A stretch of 39,043 nucleotides of DNA from an uncultured Methylococcaceae bacterium (GCA_903859415.1 CAIOMN010000015.1:1-39043); one strand, 5' to 3'; shown: positions 16,399 through 31,413, numbered from the stretch's first letter. Numbers and translations are program-made. Notes: generated from the sequence alone by a model not told the origin.

Positions 16399-19300
16399 CT
16401 AATTAACTGTTTTAGGCGGCCCATTTAATGGGCTAATAATAGGGGGGACTGGATATCTGTAATATCTTGTTTTACTATCATTCTTGTCTTTAGATGTGCT
16501 TTTCTCCGCCACTGTTGCTTTGGTCGCTTTAGGCGCTGGTGTTGGAGTAATTTGCTTCAGCTCTTTAGCGGGTGGCTTTTTGAGTGACGGATTGATGGAG
16601 GTAATGGCCGGTTTTTCAACCAAAGGCAGTGTGGGTTTAACCGTTGGTTTATCAGGTAAAGGTTGAGGAATCTTAACCACTGGTTTTACAAGCGAAGGCT
16701 CTGCAATTTTAGTGACAGCTTTATCAACCAATGGTTGAGTTGGTTTAAGAGTCGCTTTTTCAAGCGAAGGCCCTACAGCTTTAACAGCAGTTTTTTCAAC
16801 TAAGGGCTGAGTGGGTTTAACAGTCGGTTTTACAGGTAAAGGTTGAGGTATTTTAACCGCCGGCTTTGCTGCAGAAGGCTCAGCAACTTTAACGACAGTT
16901 TTTTCAATCGAAGGCTGAGGTGCTTTAACACTCGGTTTTTCAAGTAAAGGCTCAGCAACTTTAACGGCTGCCTTTTCAATCAAAGAGGGGGGGGTAATAA
17001 CGTTTCCTGGACTAAAGATGGGCTTAATAGTGTCATCAGACATTGGAATAGTCGTTGGTGAAACAGGGTTTTGGTTTGATACAGTGCTTTGTATTGACGC
17101 AGTGTTATTAATCAATGGAGATAATATGGGCTTTAAATACTTAACTATTTGTACCGGTAATGCGCTGGTAAAATGATAAAGCTCTGAGTTATCGCCTTCA
17201 ATATAAGCGGTAATAACGCCGAAAAAACGGTCTCCAATAAAGAAAGTAAAAGTAGCCGCACGACTGATAAATTTCGAATCAAGCAACACGCCTCCTGCTC
17301 CCCATACCTGTTTACGGTGATCACCTGTCCCCGTTTTTCCACCGACCGGAAGCAAGTTATTATTTGCATCAGTATAAACTCCATTGAGACGTGACGCAGT
17401 TCCTCCGGTCACAACACCTATAAGAGCACCACGGGAAGCTTTAGCAATTTCAGGGGCAAATATACGCTCACCTTCATCAGGGGCTTTGTTCAATACTGTT
17501 TCATAGGGTGTTCCTTCCGCGTAATGCAAGCTTTGGAACCTTACCACCGGTAGTTTTACCCCGTCATTAACAATAATACCCATAAGTTCGGCCAATGCAG
17601 CAGGCCTGTCGCCAGAAGCACCTATAGATGTAGCATAGGATGGTGTTAATTCTTCAAATGGATAGCCTACCCGTTTCCAGGCAGCGTGAATTTCATTAAA
17701 CGCATCTTCTTCCAAAAGCGTCATGATTCTTTGTTGTTGGGCATTGACTCGGTGATTATTAAATAACCAGCGGTAAACGACTTGTCGTGGCTCATAGCTC
17801 GCTTCAATAACCTCTTTTTTCGTAGCATTAGGGTGTTGAGCCAAGTAGCCAACTAGCCACAATTCTAAGGGATGAATTTTGGTAATATAACCTTGATCCT
17901 GTAAATCAAACTTCTCTACAGAATATTTATCGTAAAGGTCATAAATATCTTCCTTGGCTAATGTTGCTTTATCTAATTGTTTATTAAGAAAAGCATTGAG
18001 CGCCATTTCGTCATTGTTGGGATAAACGGCCCGATACAACATGGTTAGGCGTGAAGCAGTTGGAAATACTCTTTTAACGAGCATGTCCATTGCTTCTTCT
18101 GGTGATTTACCTTCATAACGATTTAAGAACTTCTGTAAATAAACCTGGCCTTCGTTATTGGCAAAACGCTCTAGATACTCTTTACGTTTGGGGCTGTCTG
18201 GGGTATCAAGCCATCTCGCGATACCCTCGGGTTTATAAAGATGATGATAAACAACTTCACGCATCAAGCGAATAAATACCAGGTTAACGGAATCACGTAA
18301 AGCATCCCGCACTGACATGATTTTATAATCTTCATCTTTAGTAAAATTATTAAAGTGATGAAGTCCACCCCCAGTAAAGAAGTATTCACCAGGGCTTCCT
18401 GAAAAACGTCGATCAAGAGCAAGGTTAAGCAAAGATTCCAAGCTAATCTTCGGTGATTTTTTTAACTGATCTACAACCCAAGCCGATATATAATCACGAG
18501 GATGTAATGTGACCTGATTTAGTGCGAGTGTTGAAAAGTTTTTATATTGCTGATAAGTATCGGTTACCAGTTCAAGATAATGAACCATTGTTCGAAACTT
18601 GGAAGTCGAGCCTAAGTCGATTCGAATACCTTCATTAATATCCAGTGGTTGGTCGTAGTTATCGGTTTGAATGCGTAAAAGATTGCCCGACTTATCTTTC
18701 TCAAACAGCATCAAACTATAAACAATGGGTTTGAGATCTGTTTTTTCGTTGAGCAATCTAAAGCCCAAAATTCCCGCAGCACGCGCTTCATTGGGTTGAC
18801 TCAATTGTTTAAGTGCGTGAGTAACCGCTTGTTGGGTTTTAAAGTCCAGCGTAGTTTTAACGGTTAAATCGAGTCGATCCAGGTCATAGTTAGACTTGAC
18901 GCCTAAGGTAGTCGCCAGTCGGGCCCGTAACACATTTTGGGTCTTTTTTTCTGTAAAGAATTGAGGTTCAGCGGGCTCTATTTTAGAAGGGCGACTAGTA
19001 TGAATCTGTAATGCCGCATCTCTAAGTGCTGTTGAAATGACGCCTTGCTCTGTCATTATCCGTAAATAGCGGTCAGTCAGGGTCTGCAAAGCTTCGAAGC
19101 CTCGACCTAATAAATACGAGGGACGTCTTTGAGATAATAAAATGTTTAGCACCTGTCGATAGGCTTTTGCTTGTTGGGGTGTTATCTTTTTAGGTGCTTT
19201 TAAAGCATCTTGACTGAGTAACCGATTAATCAGATTAAAATCAGTGCCAAACCATGCCGATAAGCCATCACCCAAACCATGCACCTCGCCTAATTTGGGT

Positions 19301-20124
19301 GTGGCGGCTAAAGGCATTGAGTTTAAATAAGATAAGGCAATTTCTTGTCTCATTTCCAGGGTATTGGGGCCCATCATATAAGCCCTTAAAGAGGCAGTGC
19401 CCATTTGCCTGAATTTATCAACAACTGAATTAGTATAACCATTCTTTGAATGACGATACTTTTCTATTTGAGTTGCTAGCGTACTTCCACCCGGCACAGC
19501 ACTTGTGGCGCCTAATTTGTTTGCCATTAATTGTAAGGTCGCAAACCCTAAGCGATCCCATTCTATTGCTGGATTAATGGTCACGTTTTCATCGTTAAGG
19601 AGCTCTCTATTTTCTATAAAAAGCAGTGTGTTAAGAATAACAGGGGGAATTGACTTAAAATCCGGGTAGCCATAAGCAGGATAAATGGCACTAAAAATGA
19701 CTTGATTAGTTTTATCCGTTATCTGAAGTCCAGCCTGAGTTTTTTCATGATAGATATTAAAAAAACCGTAATTAGCCAGCTCTGTCATCATAGGTGAAAA
19801 AGAGGCTTGCGAGGTAATGCGATAACCTGACTGATCTAAACGATTTATAATATCAGGCAATAAGGTATAGCCCATTCTTTGGTCATAGGGTCCATATTCA
19901 GGGTATCGGATTGATGAGCTAGGACCTGATGCAAGCTTGAAACCTAATTGTTGGCTTATTGCCGATAGATATTTAGCCTGAAACTTTGATGTTTTAACTT
20001 CGTCGCGCACGAGCTTAACAACGACGAAACAAACTAAAATTAATATTACAACAATATAAAGTAATAAAAATCTTTGAAGGCCATTGTTAGTTCTTCGATC
20101 TTTAGATGTTTGACGTCTTGTCAT
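16399..20124 (-). CDS. Large class A penicillin-binding protein (GT51 plus transpeptidase) with repetitive tail
   Basis: This 1241-residue bifunctional peptidoglycan synthase is anchored by one N-terminal helix (19-37). The GT51 region carries FIENRELL (169-176) with the putative catalytic Glu171, and GGSTLATQIEKYRHS (212-226), in place of the usual ED-x-x-F-x-x-HxG and GGSTITQQ. I recall this variant as a subfamily, so activity is likely but untested. The transpeptidase motifs are complete: S506-T-S-K509, S612-V-N614 and K930-T-G-T933. A long insertion of about 200 residues lies between the second and third motifs. Residues from about 1045 to 1200 are Lys/Pro/Val-rich imperfect repeats that probably span the periplasm or bind the wall. 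At 1241 residues it is much longer than PBP1a/1b. Its neighbours do not indicate a specific process. Confidence 0.85.
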   Translation of the reverse strand: MTRRQTSKDRRTNNGLQRFLLLYIVVILILVCFVVVKLVRDEVKTSKFQAKYLSAISQQLGFKLASGPSSSIRYPEYGPYDQRMGYTLLPDIINRLDQSGYRITSQASFSPMMTELANYGFFNIYHEKTQAGLQITDKTNQVIFSAIYPAYGYPDFKSIPPVILNTLLFIENRELLNDENVTINPAIEWDRLGFATLQLMANKLGATSAVPGGSTLATQIEKYRHSKNGYTNSVVDKFRQMGTASLRAYMMGPNTLEMRQEIALSYLNSMPLAATPKLGEVHGLGDGLSAWFGTDFNLINRLLSQDALKAPKKITPQQAKAYRQVLNILLSQRRPSYLLGRGFEALQTLTDRYLRIMTEQGVISTALRDAALQIHTSRPSKIEPAEPQFFTEKKTQNVLRARLATTLGVKSNYDLDRLDLTVKTTLDFKTQQAVTHALKQLSQPNEARAAGILGFRLLNEKTDLKPIVYSLMLFEKDKSGNLLRIQTDNYDQPLDINEGIRIDLGSTSKFRTMVHYLELVTDTYQQYKNFSTLALNQVTLHPRDYISAWVVDQLKKSPKISLESLLNLALDRRFSGSPGEYFFTGGGLHHFNNFTKDEDYKIMSVRDALRDSVNLVFIRLMREVVYHHLYKPEGIARWLDTPDSPKRKEYLERFANNEGQVYLQKFLNRYEGKSPEEAMDMLVKRVFPTASRLTMLYRAVYPNNDEMALNAFLNKQLDKATLAKEDIYDLYDKYSVEKFDLQDQGYITKIHPLELWLVGYLAQHPNATKKEVIEASYEPRQVVYRWLFNNHRVNAQQQRIMTLLEEDAFNEIHAAWKRVGYPFEELTPSYATSIGASGDRPAALAELMGIIVNDGVKLPVVRFQSLHYAEGTPYETVLNKAPDEGERIFAPEIAKASRGALIGVVTGGTASRLNGVYTDANNNLLPVGGKTGTGDHRKQVWGAGGVLLDSKFISRAATFTFFIGDRFFGVITAYIEGDNSELYHFTSALPVQIVKYLKPILSPLINNTASIQSTVSNQNPVSPTTIPMSDDTIKPIFSPGNVITPPSLIEKAAVKVAEPLLEKPSVKAPQPSIEKTVVKVAEPSAAKPAVKIPQPLPVKPTVKPTQPLVEKTAVKAVGPSLEKATLKPTQPLVDKAVTKIAEPSLVKPVVKIPQPLPDKPTVKPTLPLVEKPAITSINPSLKKPPAKELKQITPTPAPKATKATVAEKSTSKDKNDSKTRYYRYPVPPIISPLNGPPKTVN
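16612..16866. repeat. Internal duplication in the PBP tail
   Basis: Residues 1087-1111 of the PBP (bases 16792-16866) are nearly repeated at residues 1147-1171 (bases 16612-16686): both read KIPQPLP, then KPTVKPT, then PLVEK with few changes. The offset is 60 residues (180 bases). Shorter units of roughly 14 residues fill the space between and on either side. This is coding low-complexity sequence prone to slippage. Confidence 0.8.
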
Positions 20125-20319
20125 GATTAGCTTTTTGTATCGAGAAATAAAAACAATCGCTTACTGTAGTTCAGAAATTTAATCTTCAACATTGATAGCA
20201 ATACTTTGCAGTGTAATTTAAGTTTTCCAGGATAGGGATGATACAAAAAATCACCTGGTTCCAGAAAGATAATAATTATGTATTAATTATAACAAATAAT
20301 AACGATAGTTTTGATTTGT

Positions 20320-21147
20320 CTATGCGGAGAATTCTACTTCGTAGCCAGTAAACTTCCTTATATTAATAACGCCAGTATCCAGTAAAAGGTACTGACCTTT
20401 AATGCCTTGTAAAATTCCAGATACTTGGGGATTCTTATCAAAATTAAAGGATGTTATTTTTTTAGGATAGGTGTCAATAGGGTAGTGAATATCCACGATA
20501 GATTCATGGGATAAAGAGGTAATATCATTTTCTGAGAAGCGTTTAGAAATTTCAGTTAATTCAGATTGACACAGTTTGATCAAGCTATCTCGTTTTTCAT
20601 ATAAATCGATGGGTTGTACATGATTCTTAAGCATTTGCTGCCAACTGGTTTTATCACTGACATGTTTAGCAAAGGCGACTTCAATTAGTCCTGACTGAAG
20701 TCGGGATTGAACCTTAAAAATAGGTAAGGCCTGAACGGCACCCTGGTCTATCCAGCGCGTTGGAGTTTGTGTTAGCCGGGTAATGCCTATTTTAATGCCG
20801 CTGGAATTAGCTAAATAAACGATATGAGGTTGAAAGCAAAATGTTTCTCCCCACTGAGGTTCTCTACAAGTACCCGCATCATAATGACAGGTTTCTGGCT
20901 TCATAATACACATGTCGCATTGTGCAAGCGAAATAAAACAGGGATAGCAGTAGCCTTGATTATAACTTTTCTTAATGGATCTATTGCAGTGCACGCAAGA
21001 TATCTGGCCGATAAAACGCAATTTAATTGATTTACCCAGCAATGCATTTAAAGGGATACGTTCATTACCAACAGGTAATTCATACTGAACAACAGTGTCC
21101 AGTTGTGTGTGCATTTTTTCTAGTGTGCCTTGCATTGATTGAGTCAT
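20320..21147 (-). CDS. DUF2797 family cysteine-rich protein
   Basis: This protein of about 275 residues matches DUF2797, a family of unknown function. Eight Cys lie in the first third (51, 54, 67, 70, 77, 80, 87 and 94), arranged as C-x2-C pairs with a C-x6-C at the end, a pattern for zinc or a metal cluster. After them comes QPHIVYLANSSGIKIGITR, an IVYLA...KIGIT-like segment reminiscent of GIY-YIG nuclease strands; a weak relation to that fold is possible, but I do not see a full catalytic set. I start at MTQSMQGTL, 23 bases past the hemF stop. The frame is open to an ATG at 21186 that would overlap hemF by 16 bases. It is probably co-transcribed with hemF. Confidence 0.85.
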   Translation of the reverse strand: MTQSMQGTLEKMHTQLDTVVQYELPVGNERIPLNALLGKSIKLRFIGQISCVHCNRSIKKSYNQGYCYPCFISLAQCDMCIMKPETCHYDAGTCREPQWGETFCFQPHIVYLANSSGIKIGITRLTQTPTRWIDQGAVQALPIFKVQSRLQSGLIEVAFAKHVSDKTSWQQMLKNHVQPIDLYEKRDSLIKLCQSELTEISKRFSENDITSLSHESIVDIHYPIDTYPKKITSFNFDKNPQVSGILQGIKGQYLLLDTGVINIRKFTGYEVEFSA

Positions 21148-21170
21148 AAAGGTAATAGTCGCTGTCGGAA

Positions 21171-22709
<1,539 letters not shown>

Positions 22710-23600
22710 ATGACTTTCCCAACGATTGAATCTTTCGTACGTAACGCACCGTTAGCCAGGTTGCAACGCTTACCCGGTAATACCAGCAATGTTATCCTGG
22801 CCAAGATGGAGGGTAATAATCCAGCGGGTTCGGTCAAAGACTTACCCGCGCTGAGTATGATTAAACACGCTGAGGCCAGAGGTGAGATTAAACCGGGTGA
22901 TCGTTTAATAGAAGCTACCAGCGGAAACACAGGGATTGCTTTGGCGATGGTAGCAGCTATCAAAGGCTATAAAATGACCTTAATCATGCCCGATAATATG
23001 AGTGATGAGCGTAAGGCATCAATGAAAGCCTACGGTGCTGAGATTATTCTTACGCCTGCTTCTGGTAGCATGGAGGCCGCGATTGATTTAGCCAGAGAGA
23101 TGGAAGCCGCTGGACAAGGTCGCATTCTGGATCAATTCTCTAATCCTGATAATCCACTGGCCCATTATGAAAGTACCGGGCCAGAAATTTGGGAAGATAC
23201 CCATGGCAAGGTCACTCATTTTGTCAGCTCAATGGGAACCACTGGCACCATTATGGGCACCTCACGATATCTTAAAGAGCAGAATCCCGGGATTCAAATT
23301 GTGGGTGTTCAGCCGGAGGGTAATTCCAAGATTCCTGGCATCAGACGTTGGCCCAAGGAATATCTGCCTAAGATATATCAGCCTGAGCGCGTTGATAGAA
23401 TTATTGATATTAATCAACTGACTGCAGAAAACACCACACGTGCATTAGCGTCAGAAGAAGGTATTTTTGCCGGTGTTTCCTCGGGCGGTGCGGTGGCTGC
23501 TGCCTTAAAACTATCTGAAGAAGTCGAAAATTCAATCATCGTGGTTATTATCTGTGATCGAGGCGATCGCTATTTATCAACGGGTATATTTCCGGCTTAA
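22710..23600 (+). CDS. cysM: Cysteine synthase B CysM (O-acetylserine sulfhydrylase)
   Basis: This PLP enzyme of about 296 residues makes cysteine from O-acetylserine and sulfide or thiosulfate. The PLP-binding Lys43 is in NPAGSVKD, followed by the CysM-type EATSGNTGIAL block, SSMGTTGTIMG for phosphate binding, and the RRWPKEYLP and ICDRGDRYLSTG signatures that separate CysM from CysK. The C-terminus is slightly short, ending GIFPA. I choose the ATG at 22710; a TTG at 22701 is in frame. It is followed 32 bases later by rlmD. Confidence 0.95.
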   Translation: MTFPTIESFVRNAPLARLQRLPGNTSNVILAKMEGNNPAGSVKDLPALSMIKHAEARGEIKPGDRLIEATSGNTGIALAMVAAIKGYKMTLIMPDNMSDERKASMKAYGAEIILTPASGSMEAAIDLAREMEAAGQGRILDQFSNPDNPLAHYESTGPEIWEDTHGKVTHFVSSMGTTGTIMGTSRYLKEQNPGIQIVGVQPEGNSKIPGIRRWPKEYLPKIYQPERVDRIIDINQLTAENTTRALASEEGIFAGVSSGGAVAAALKLSEEVENSIIVVIICDRGDRYLSTGIFPA

Positions 23601-23632
23601 TCATTCTTTAAAAACTATATATTACAGATTGC

Positions 23633-27056
<3,424 letters not shown>

Positions 27057-27722
27057 TTATAAACTTAAGCGAAGTGCCTGGATAGTGGCATCCGTTAATT
27101 TATGTTTATGATGATCAAGGATTGTTCCGTCTAACTCTATTGCCAATAGCTGCAATGTTTCAATATAGTCATCAAAAATTGCTTGTGCATCATCCAGTAC
27201 ACCGGGTTGCATAAAAAAGATTAAGCCAGGTGTATAAAAGGCTTCTATGTCCTTATCAGGAAATATTCCGGTTCCAACCATGCTGGCGACACCATAATCA
27301 ACTAATCGCTTAGCATCTAGGCGTTCATAGATTTTTAAGCTTCCGTATTCAAGTCCAACGATACCAAAGGCATTGACTAAATCAATTCCATTAAAACCTT
27401 CATCGGCATTAGCTATCAGGCTAAACTGGATAATGGCTGGAGCTGATATCCGTGGAGAGTGTTCAATATCATCATCACTATCATAAAAATCTTCGTCTTG
27501 TTGAAGGGTGTGGGCTGGACCCACATCATCATCTAAAGAAACAGACGCTGATTTCTTATCCTTAGAGGCATATCTTTTGCCAGGTTTGTTGACCCCTAGA
27601 AAATCATAACCTTCGTCTTCTTCTTGAAGCTTTCTATTTCTTAAATAACTCCAAGCCAATAGCCCCATGACAATTATTAGACCCGTTCCAATAATTACAA
27701 CTCTTAATAGTTCTTTATCCAT
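27057..27722 (-). CDS. zipA: Cell division protein ZipA
   Basis: This 221-residue protein has an N-terminal membrane anchor (about 8-26), then a charged linker of about 60 residues, then a C-terminal FtsZ-binding domain (about 85-221, with FNGIDLVNAFGIVGLEYG and the GIF...PGLIFFMQPG segment). ZipA tethers FtsZ to the membrane early in septation and is restricted to gammaproteobacteria. The linker is much shorter than in E. coli ZipA (328 residues in total). Its ATG shares one base with the smc stop (TAATG), a sign of translational coupling. Confidence 0.93.
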   Translation of the reverse strand: MDKELLRVVIIGTGLIIVMGLLAWSYLRNRKLQEEDEGYDFLGVNKPGKRYASKDKKSASVSLDDDVGPAHTLQQDEDFYDSDDDIEHSPRISAPAIIQFSLIANADEGFNGIDLVNAFGIVGLEYGSLKIYERLDAKRLVDYGVASMVGTGIFPDKDIEAFYTPGLIFFMQPGVLDDAQAIFDDYIETLQLLAIELDGTILDHHKHKLTDATIQALRLSL

Positions 27723-30700
27723 TAGATTTCCGCCAGACTCACTGCTTCTTCAATATCAACTGCGACCATCCGGGACACACCCGGTTCTTTCATCGTGACA
27801 CCTGCCAATTGTTTTGCAATTTCCATAGTGACTTTATTATGAGAAATATACAAAAATTGCACAGATGACGACATCTCTTCTACCATTTTTGAAAACCGTC
27901 CGACATTCGCATCGTCAAGTGGGGCATCAACCTCATCTAATAAGCAGAAAGGAGCTGGATTCAGTTCAAAAATTGAAAACACTAAGGCTACCGCTGTTAA
28001 GGCTTTTTCTCCTCCGGATAACAAATGAATCGAGCTGTTTCGCTTTCCAGGAGGTCTAGCAATAATGTTTACACCTGATTCTAACAAATCTTGCTCGGTT
28101 AATTCCAGATAAGCTTGTCCGCCACCAAATAACTTTGGGAATTTTTCTTGTAATCCGGTGTTTATTTTATCGAATGTTTCTTTAAAACGCAGCCTACTTT
28201 CTTTATCAATTTTACTAATCGCCTGATCCAGTATTTGCAATGCCTCAATTAAGTCAGCATGTTGTTCATTAAGAAAGTTCATGCGTTCAGATTGGGCTTT
28301 ATATTCTTCTATGGCTGTCAGGTTAATGGTGCCTAAGCGCTCAATTTGATTAGAAAGATCGTCAACTTTAATTTTCCAGTTTGATTCTTCGGCCTGTTCG
28401 GGTAATGTCTTCAAAACGTGCTCAGCATTTGCATCGATTTCTTTAAGTTGTTCATTAATGGTTTGCTGACGCACTTTACATTCTTGCAACTCAAACCGGA
28501 TCGTATCCAGACCTTCTTTCTGTTTCTCAAGTGCGCGTTGAGTGAAAGTCTGTTGTTCTGATAATTGGGTTATTTCTGCTTCAATAGCCTCTTGTAACTG
28601 GCGTTGTGCTTTTAGATTAACCTCTATTTTATCTTTTTCGAGTGTTTGTTGCTTGAGTTGTTCTTTTTCAGTATCCAGAGGGGATAGTGTTAGTTGCAGT
28701 TTTATATCAAGCGTAGCAAGCCACTCAACTGACTGTTGATGTTGGCTTTTGAGTCGATCAATTTGTTTAATGGTCGAGATTTCAGAATTACGTAAAGAGT
28801 CAATTTTTGCTTTTAGTGCATAGGTTTGCTGCATGGCTTCATTAACAGCCCCTTCGGTATTGTTCTGTTGAAACTGTAAACGCTGATGAGCCTCTTCAAG
28901 TTTTAGCTTGATGTCTTCTTGCTGCTCTAATGTCGCTTCAGCTTCTTCCTGTAACAATCTGGATTCAGCCATTATCTCGGTATTTTCACTTATTTCGCGC
29001 ATTATTTCTTCAAGATCATTCGCAATTTGTTCAAGGCGGCGTTGCTGATGCTCCCAGCGCGTCGAGTAAGCGCTGAACTCCGCACTCTTTGAAGAGAGTT
29101 CCGCACCCAGCTTATTATCTTGCTGCTGGATAGATTCGCGTAAGATTTCAGCCTCTTTTAACTCAAGCTCAGTGCTGGATAATTGATCCTCAAGGTTATA
29201 AATTTCTTGAGCCAATTCTTCTTGACGGCTTTTCAACAACCGTAATTCTTTTTCACGCTGCAAAACACCCACTTTACTATCTTTGGTGTGCGTTACCTTT
29301 AACCAGTTCGGGCCAAACCAAGTGCCTTCTGGCGTGATAACGGACTCGTGAACACTCATTTCCTCCGCTAAGGCGATGGCGGCTTCATTAGTGTCGGCAC
29401 AGTAAATATCGCCTAATAAGGAGCTAATATCCCAAGGTGCTTTAATCTTATTCAGTAGTAATGAGGTGAATTCAGTGTCAGGTAAGTTATTCTTAGTAGC
29501 TTTTTCAACGTTGAAGAGCGTTACCGATTCCTTATTTAAACGTTCTAAACCATGAAAAACAGATTCGGGATTAGCTATACAAATAGCTTCTAAATAATTA
29601 CCCAATGCGGTTTCAACAGCGGTATCCCATCCAGAATCAACGTCTAAAAATTCAGCTAGGCGTTGGTTATCAGCTAGATTCATGGATTCTAGCCACGCTG
29701 ATAAATTCTTATTATCTTTACCCATTGCATGTTGTTGCAATAACTCCAATGAAGTTATTTTACCTTTGATACTATGGCTCTCTGAACGACGAGTATGAAG
29801 AGCGTCATGGAACTGCTTTATCTGTTGGCGTTGTTCACGAATTTGATGATGTAATTGTTCTAATTGAGCCTGAAAATCATCTCGTTGAAAGCCTATAATC
29901 TCAATATCTGCATCCAGGGTTTCAAGGTCTGTTTGTAATTCACTGGTCGCCAGTTCGTCTTGTTCGCTTTTTAATTTATCCTGGCGAATCTGTAATTGAC
30001 GAAGCTGATTTTCTAGCTGGATCATTTTGGTCTTTTGGACTTCAGCTTGTTCTTTGTTTTCAGAACTCAAGAATCGATAATCTTCCCATTGAACTTGCCA
30101 TGCTGCTTTTTGTTGAAGGATATTTTGTTGAAGTTGCAAAACATCAGTCTGTTTGTCTTCGGCAATCTGGAGGTCTTCTTCAGCTTCTAAAAGAGCTTGT
30201 TTCAAGTCTTCCAAGGTTTGCAAATCAGATTCAAGTTGATTTAATGACTGCTCGGCCTGAAGTGTTGTACGCTTAATTTCATGTGATGTTTCTTCGTAGC
30301 TGACTTCATGATGTTTGATAGCTTGTTGTAAACCACTTACTTCAGCAACAATCGTATAATAATCACCTTGAGCTTTATTAAATAGCTGTTGTTGATCTTT
30401 ATGATCAGCGCGTTTTATTTCGACCGCTTTTTCAATATCCCGTACTTCTACAAATAAACGGTTATGTTCGTTAGCGACCTCATGAAGCTTAATTTCCAGT
30501 TTTTTGCTGGTTTGATAAAACGCATTCCAGCGCATCGCCAATAATTCAAGCCGAAACTGACGCTCCTGTTTTTTTAGCTCAGTATATTTCTCTGCTTTCT
30601 CTGCTTGCTTTTGTAGATGTTTCAGTTGTTTTTCAACTTCTTCTCGTAAATCATCGAGTCGCTCCAGATTTTCCCGGGTGTGTTTCATCCGGGTTTCTGT

Positions 30701-31237
30701 TTCACTGCGGCGCTCTTTGTATTTTGAAATACCCGCAGCTTCTTCAATATGTACCCTGAGCTCATCGGGTTTTGCCTCAACCATGCGAGAAATAGTGCCT
30801 TGTTCTATAATCGCATAGCTTCTAGAGCCTAAACCTGTACCTAAAAATAAATCAGTAATATCTTTGCGTCGACAGCGTGAGCCATTGAGTAAAAATAGGG
30901 ATTGACCATCTCGACTCACTTGACGTTTGATAGCAATGGAATCGTATTGGGCATATTCGCCACCCAATTTGCCAGCAGAGTTATCAAAGATAAGCTCAAC
31001 AGAGGCAGTGCTGACGGGTTTTCTGCCGGATGAGCCATTAAAGATGACATCAGCCATGTTGCCACCGCGTAAGTGTTTGGCAGAGCTTTCGCCCATAACC
31101 CAACGGACGGCATCAATAATATTTGATTTACCACAACCATTGGGGCCCACTATAGCGGTTAAGTTTCCATGAATGGGAATGACTGTCGGATCAACAAATG
31201 ATTTAAAGCCCGAAAGTTTGATTTTCTCCAACTTCAT
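27722..31237 (-). CDS. smc: Chromosome segregation protein SMC
   Basis: This 1171-residue structural-maintenance-of-chromosomes ATPase is the core of a bacterial condensin. Walker A GPNGCGKSN is at 31-39. Long coiled coils (about 165-495 and 665-1020) flank a hinge of about 160 residues. The C-terminal head has the signature LSGGEKAL at 1073-1080 and Walker B CLLDEVDAPLDD with E1102. Gammaproteobacteria use either MukB or SMC-ScpAB; this genome uses SMC. No scpA or scpB is in the window. It heads the smc-zipA-ligA operon. Confidence 0.97.
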   Translation of the reverse strand: MKLEKIKLSGFKSFVDPTVIPIHGNLTAIVGPNGCGKSNIIDAVRWVMGESSAKHLRGGNMADVIFNGSSGRKPVSTASVELIFDNSAGKLGGEYAQYDSIAIKRQVSRDGQSLFLLNGSRCRRKDITDLFLGTGLGSRSYAIIEQGTISRMVEAKPDELRVHIEEAAGISKYKERRSETETRMKHTRENLERLDDLREEVEKQLKHLQKQAEKAEKYTELKKQERQFRLELLAMRWNAFYQTSKKLEIKLHEVANEHNRLFVEVRDIEKAVEIKRADHKDQQQLFNKAQGDYYTIVAEVSGLQQAIKHHEVSYEETSHEIKRTTLQAEQSLNQLESDLQTLEDLKQALLEAEEDLQIAEDKQTDVLQLQQNILQQKAAWQVQWEDYRFLSSENKEQAEVQKTKMIQLENQLRQLQIRQDKLKSEQDELATSELQTDLETLDADIEIIGFQRDDFQAQLEQLHHQIREQRQQIKQFHDALHTRRSESHSIKGKITSLELLQQHAMGKDNKNLSAWLESMNLADNQRLAEFLDVDSGWDTAVETALGNYLEAICIANPESVFHGLERLNKESVTLFNVEKATKNNLPDTEFTSLLLNKIKAPWDISSLLGDIYCADTNEAAIALAEEMSVHESVITPEGTWFGPNWLKVTHTKDSKVGVLQREKELRLLKSRQEELAQEIYNLEDQLSSTELELKEAEILRESIQQQDNKLGAELSSKSAEFSAYSTRWEHQQRRLEQIANDLEEIMREISENTEIMAESRLLQEEAEATLEQQEDIKLKLEEAHQRLQFQQNNTEGAVNEAMQQTYALKAKIDSLRNSEISTIKQIDRLKSQHQQSVEWLATLDIKLQLTLSPLDTEKEQLKQQTLEKDKIEVNLKAQRQLQEAIEAEITQLSEQQTFTQRALEKQKEGLDTIRFELQECKVRQQTINEQLKEIDANAEHVLKTLPEQAEESNWKIKVDDLSNQIERLGTINLTAIEEYKAQSERMNFLNEQHADLIEALQILDQAISKIDKESRLRFKETFDKINTGLQEKFPKLFGGGQAYLELTEQDLLESGVNIIARPPGKRNSSIHLLSGGEKALTAVALVFSIFELNPAPFCLLDEVDAPLDDANVGRFSKMVEEMSSSVQFLYISHNKVTMEIAKQLAGVTMKEPGVSRMVAVDIEEAVSLAEI

Positions 31238-31366
31238 AACTGGGTATAAACGTCCTGTATTTGGTCTAAAAAGGCGAACATTATCGATGAATTTACATTA
31301 AATTTCGACTGTTATGTTAACAATAGGGTTGCGCCCCAATGTTACTAAGTTAAGAGTTAGTTTGCT

Positions 31367-31413
31367 GTAGGAGTGGCTTTAACCACGATAATCGTGGCTA
31401 AAGCCACTCCCAC
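31367..31413. repeat. REP-like 47-bp palindrome
   Basis: Arms 31367-31389 and 31391-31413 are inverted copies with two mismatches around a single base, with core GGAGTGGCTTTA and CCACGAT. Sequences of the form GTAGGAGYGGCTTTAGCC are REP elements in Pseudomonas and methanotroph genomes, moved by RAYT transposases. It lies between hslO and smc, both on the minus strand, 31 bases past the hslO stop, and may also stabilise or end the hslO transcript. Confidence 0.8.
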
